Source: Equadaptatus sp045601305 (GTDB lineage Bacteria; Synergistota; Synergistia; Synergistales; Synergistaceae). From it: a stretch of 9,490 nucleotides of DNA. The stretch is taken from contig JAZRZG010000156.1 in assembly GCA_045601305.1 (NCBI GenBank), positions 1-9,490 of the forward strand, written 5' to 3'. Below, in pieces: positions 6,926 to 9,490 of this stretch (the stretch's first letter is position 1; every line of letters begins with the position of its first letter). A program made the translations under genes and the position numbers. Below the pieces are notes generated by a model. It searched no databases and was not told the origin of the DNA. It saw nothing but the letters and a program-made list of their open reading frames with translations.

Positions 6926-7714
6926 ATGAACAAAAAAGTAGTTGCTATTATTGTCGCAATCATTGCTGCGGTCGGTTTATACTGTGCTTTCGGAGGCTGC
7001 GGAAAAGAAGCGAAAGTGGAGAAAATCATTATCGGACTTGACGACAGTTTCCCGCCGATGGGTTTCAAAAACGAGCAGAACGAAATCGTCGGATTTGACA
7101 TTGACATTGCGAAGGAAGTCGCAAAGCGTCTTTCTGTTCCCGTTGAATTCAAAGCAATCGACTGGTCAAGCAAAGAAGCGGAACTTTCAAGCGGACGCAT
7201 CGACTGCATATGGAACGGGCTGGACATCACACCGGAGCGTCAAAAGAATATGCTCTTTAGCGACCCGTACATGAACAATAGACAGCTGCTGTTTGTTAAA
7301 GCCGGCTCTTCCGTCAAAGATTTTACTGATCTTGCAGGAAAAACAGTGGGACTCCAGAACGCGAGTACGGCAGACGATAACATGGAAAAACAGGCTGAAT
7401 TCAAAAAAACTGTAACTGTCAAAAAATACACAGACTACATAGAAGCTTTTATAGACCTTGAAAACGGGCGTCTTGCCGGTGTATTTGCAGACGAAATAGT
7501 CGGACGTTACTACATGAGCAGACGTCCCGGCAAATTTGTATGTATCGAAAAAACTTTCGGTCCTGAGGCACAGTTTGGTATTGCATTCCGTAAAGGCAAT
7601 GATAAACTTCGCAACCTTATGCAGGAAAAAATTGACGAAATTGCGGCAGACGGAACAGGTGCCAAGATCAGTGAAAAATGGTTTGGTGCTGACATAATGC
7701 TCAAAAAGAAATAA
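6926..7714 (+). CDS. Polar amino acid ABC transporter, substrate-binding lipoprotein (GlnH-like)
   Basis: Receptor of a PAAT-family importer (SBP_bac_3). The 262 residues begin with a short signal segment (5-24) ending FGGC; Cys25 is a plausible lipidation site. The mature part opens IIIGLDDSFPPMGF and contains VGFDIDIAKEVAKRL, the family's first-lobe signature. Arg105 in TPERQKNMLFSDPY is the residue that normally binds the substrate carboxylate, and Asp189 in FADEIVGRYY fits the amino-group contact. ATG at 6926 was chosen for its GGAGGAG six bases upstream; the longer reading from TTG at 6899 would spoil the signal peptide. Followed by a strong terminator hairpin and then the permease. The sequence alone does not settle the substrate; glutamine, cystine, arginine and others are all possible. 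Confidence 0.9.
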   Translation: MNKKVVAIIVAIIAAVGLYCAFGGCGKEAKVEKIIIGLDDSFPPMGFKNEQNEIVGFDIDIAKEVAKRLSVPVEFKAIDWSSKEAELSSGRIDCIWNGLDITPERQKNMLFSDPYMNNRQLLFVKAGSSVKDFTDLAGKTVGLQNASTADDNMEKQAEFKKTVTVKKYTDYIEAFIDLENGRLAGVFADEIVGRYYMSRRPGKFVCIEKTFGPEAQFGIAFRKGNDKLRNLMQEKIDEIAADGTGAKISEKWFGADIMLKKK

Positions 7715-7720
7715 AATAAC

Positions 7721-7755
7721 AAAAAACAAGGGGTCGCAGGGTCTCTTGTTTTTTT
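7721..7755 (+). terminator. Intrinsic terminator inside the operon, between binding protein and permease
   Basis: A long hairpin, AAAAAACAAGGGGTC (7721-7735) against 7740-7754, with loop GCAG: 15 pairs including three G-U pairs, ending in an unbroken T-run. It starts 7 bases after the binding-protein stop and ends 20 bases before the permease ATG, so it likely lets only part of transcription through to the permease and ATPase genes. Confidence 0.8.
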
Positions 7756-7774
7756 ATTCACGGGAGCCATTGAA

Positions 7775-8419
7775 ATGAATGAAATTCTAAGAATGTGCAT
7801 GCCGATGCTGGGTGGAACAAAACTCACGCTTACAGTGTTTTTTACAACGCTTGCGCTGTCGCTTCCGCTTGGTTTTATCTTGGCACTCGGGCGCATATCA
7901 AAAATCAGCTCATTGTCCAAAGCTATTGGAATATACAGCTGGATAATGCGCGGAAGCCCTTTGATGCTTCAACTGTTTTTTGTGTACTTTGTATTGCCGA
8001 AGTTCAATATTTTCCTTTCAGATCTTACTGCTGCGCTGGTCGCTTTTGCGATTAACTACGCGGCGTATTTTTCAGAAATATTCCGTGCCGGAATACAGTC
8101 AATACCAAAAGGACAATACGAGGCAGCAAAAGCACTTGGATTTAATCAGGTGCAGACAATGCGCAGGATAATAATTCCGCAGATGATAAAACGCATCCTA
8201 CCTCCTGTATGCAACGAAACTATAACACTGGTAAAAGACACATCACTTGTATATGTGCTGGCGATGAACGACCTGCTTCGTGAAGCAAGAACAATAGTGC
8301 AGAGAGAATTTACAATGATGCCCTTCCTGCTTGCGGCAATTTTCTATCTTGCCATGACATTCGTTGTCAACCAGATATTTGCGCGGCTTGAAGCACATTA
8401 CGCGCGTTACCGCGAATAA
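7775..8419 (+). CDS. Polar amino acid ABC transporter, permease (GlnP/HisM-like)
   Basis: Inner-membrane channel subunit of the PAAT importer, 214 residues, typical for the family (BPD_transp_1). It shows about five membrane segments, the family motif RGSPLMLQLF (59-68), and the EAA loop that docks the ATPase, QYEAAKALGFNQVQTMRRII (114-133). Only one permease gene is present, so the channel is probably a homodimer. GGGAG (7762-7766) is eight bases before the ATG at 7775. The ATPase gene follows after 14 bases. Confidence 0.92.
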   Translation: MNEILRMCMPMLGGTKLTLTVFFTTLALSLPLGFILALGRISKISSLSKAIGIYSWIMRGSPLMLQLFFVYFVLPKFNIFLSDLTAALVAFAINYAAYFSEIFRAGIQSIPKGQYEAAKALGFNQVQTMRRIIIPQMIKRILPPVCNETITLVKDTSLVYVLAMNDLLREARTIVQREFTMMPFLLAAIFYLAMTFVVNQIFARLEAHYARYRE

Positions 8420-8433
8420 ATGAGGAAAAAGTC

Positions 8434-9201
8434 ATGGACGAACAGACAAAAACAAACGAAATAATCAGAATAGAAAAACTCAGCAAAAGCTTCGGAGACG
8501 TCCAGGTGTTCAATGAAGTGAGCCTGACTGTAGAAAAAGGCGAAGCCGTGTCATTGATAGGACCCTCAGGCTGCGGAAAATCCACACTGCTGCGCTGCAT
8601 AAACAGACTTGAAACCGTCAGCGGAGGTTCAGTCTGCATAGCCGGCAGATGGCTTGTGCGTGATGGAAAATACGTGCCTGATGAGGAAGCGAAAGCGATC
8701 TGCTCCAAAACGGCGATGTGCTTTCAGCAGTTCAATCTCTTTCCGCACATGACAGTAATTGAAAACCTTACAGAAGCGCCGGTGACAGTACAGGGAAGAA
8801 AACTTGAAGAAGTTATGCCGGAAGCGCGCGAATTGCTGAAAAAAGTCGGACTTGAAGAAAAAGCAGACTGCTATCCGTACGAACTCTCCGGCGGACAGCA
8901 GCAGCGCGTTGCCATAGCAAGAGCGCTTGCAATTCGTCCTGAAATAATGCTGTTTGACGAGCCGACCTCGGCGCTTGACCCTGAACTTACACAGGAAGTA
9001 ATTCAAGTAATAAAAGAACTTGCCGAAGAAAAAATGACAATGCTTATTTCCACGCACAAAATGGGATTTGCCCGCAACTTCGCAAGCAAAGTAGTATTCC
9101 TTGCCGATGGCGGAATAGTAGAACAGGGTGCGCCTGAAAAAATATTCAGCGCGCCGGAAACAGAAAGACTCAAACATTTCCTCAGCGCCGCAAACGGATA
9201 A
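8434..9201 (+). CDS. Polar amino acid ABC transporter, ATP-binding protein (GlnQ-like)
   Basis: ATPase that drives the PAAT importer, 255 residues with every motif intact: Walker A GPSGCGKST (43-51), Q-loop in CFQQFNLFPHMTV (Gln98/99), signature LSGGQQQR (151-158), Walker B IMLFDEP (171-177), D-loop SALD and H-loop His208 in LISTHKMGFAR. NLFPHMTV and THxMxFAR are typical of the GlnQ/HisP group. An N-terminal stretch of about ten residues (MDEQTKTNEI) is longer than usual but has no in-frame alternative with a better ribosome binding site; GAGG (8422-8425) precedes the ATG by eight bases. Last gene of this unit. Called GlnQ-like because the substrate is not known. Confidence 0.94.
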   Translation: MDEQTKTNEIIRIEKLSKSFGDVQVFNEVSLTVEKGEAVSLIGPSGCGKSTLLRCINRLETVSGGSVCIAGRWLVRDGKYVPDEEAKAICSKTAMCFQQFNLFPHMTVIENLTEAPVTVQGRKLEEVMPEARELLKKVGLEEKADCYPYELSGGQQQRVAIARALAIRPEIMLFDEPTSALDPELTQEVIQVIKELAEEKMTMLISTHKMGFARNFASKVVFLADGGIVEQGAPEKIFSAPETERLKHFLSAANG

Positions 9202-9275
9202 AAAGATTGTTATTTGTCAGCCAAAAATTGTTAAACACTTAAAGGCGCACACCGCACCTTGGAAAAACAAAAATC

Positions 9276-9295
9276 ACCGTCTTCCTGCGGTTTTT
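9276..9295 (+). terminator. Weak possible terminator after the second transporter operon
   Basis: ACCG (9276-9279) pairs with CGGT (9288-9291) over an eight-base loop, running into TTTTT, 75 bases after the ATPase stop. The stem is short. It overlaps the first copy of a 12-base direct repeat, so the similarity to a terminator may be secondary. Confidence 0.35.
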
Positions 9296-9422
9296 ATTCC
9301 TGTCTTCCTGCGGGACGCGAAGTATCAGCGCAGGGGCCAGCGACTTTATGCTTCTAATTTCCAACGTTGCAACTTGTTGCAACACCACAATTGGTAATTG
9401 GTATTTATAGCCCCTGCGGGGC
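9279..9422. repeat. Repeat-rich, structured intergenic region, possible dispersed element
   Basis: Within 144 bases there are: a 12-base direct repeat GTCTTCCTGCGG (9279-9290 and 9302-9313); a 9-base inverted repeat CGCAGGGGC/GCCCCTGCG (9329-9337 and 9410-9418); the palindrome GTTGCAAC twice (9366-9373, 9376-9383); a perfect tandem AATTGGT pair (9389-9402); and a small hairpin GCCCC-TGC-GGGGC (9410-9422). The repeats are directly visible; that this is one mobile or dispersed unit is inference. An 82-codon frame on the - strand crosses it but shows no recognisable protein. Confidence 0.45.
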
Positions 9423-9446
9423 AAAGACACTGTTATGAAGTGACCT

Positions 9447-9490
9447 ATGTCAAGAGGCAAAAAACAGCGTCTTGAACAAAGTCTCACATT
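9447..9490 (+). CDS. Possible start of a gene running off the right edge
   Basis: An ATG at 9447 opens a frame MSRGKKQRLEQSLT that reaches the window edge without a stop. It is basic and hydrophilic, but only 14 residues are visible and the ribosome binding site is poor (GAAG at 9437-9440). It could be the start of a transposase or unknown protein, or chance. Confidence 0.2.
   Translation, partial: MSRGKKQRLEQSLT

Noticed and set aside
9239..9487. 82-codon open frame on the - strand across the repeat-rich right end
   Set aside because: Its reading is dictated by the short repeats (PQEDR and RRKT come from the 12-base repeat copies), with no convincing ribosome site or recognisable domain. 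A repeat element is the simpler reading.

Overview
The window looks like bacterial chromosome at moderate GC. Every gene is on the + strand, and two complete amino-acid ABC transporters sit downstream of the 3' part of a trimeric autotransporter adhesin. The adhesin's outer-membrane anchor implies a double-membraned (diderm) cell. Together with two stacked amino-acid uptake systems, this suggests an anaerobic amino-acid user such as a Negativicutes or Synergistota member. That assignment is inference; no rRNA or other marker is present.

Bases 1-1762 hold the C-terminal portion of a YadA/Hia-type adhesin: three neck/stalk motifs, a module resembling phage tail-fibre repeats, a head-repeat block, the membrane anchor and an unusual C-terminal coiled coil. 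A hairpin follows the gene. A leader of about 375 bases (1808-2186) then carries an inverted-repeat cluster, a good sigma70-type promoter, and a possible 18-codon small ORF with its own ribosome binding site.

Bases 2187-6780 are a full branched-chain amino-acid type (LIV/HAAT) transporter in the classic order livJ-livH-livM-livG-livF. The four downstream genes are tightly packed, with gaps of 10, 0 and 2 bases. Only livJ-livH is separated, by 160 bases containing a 14-bp hairpin and a second pair of mutually exclusive hairpins. An intrinsic-terminator-like hairpin at 6810-6842 closes the unit.

Bases 6848-9201 are a second, independent uptake system of the polar amino-acid (PAAT) family: a substrate-binding lipoprotein, one permease and one ATPase (glnH/glnP/glnQ-like). 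It has its own promoter-like sequence, and a strong intrinsic terminator hairpin lies between the binding-protein gene and the permease gene. Both operons therefore share one plan: binding protein, hairpin, membrane genes. This probably lets the binding protein be made in excess.

Bases 9202-9490 contain no convincing complete gene. They hold a dense set of short direct and inverted repeats, perhaps a dispersed intergenic element, and a final 44-base open frame that may begin another gene or an insertion sequence. I see no clear new system. The best leads are the tail-fibre-like insert and periplasmic coiled coil of the adhesin, the livJ leader, the livJ-livH hairpins, and the repeat-rich right end.
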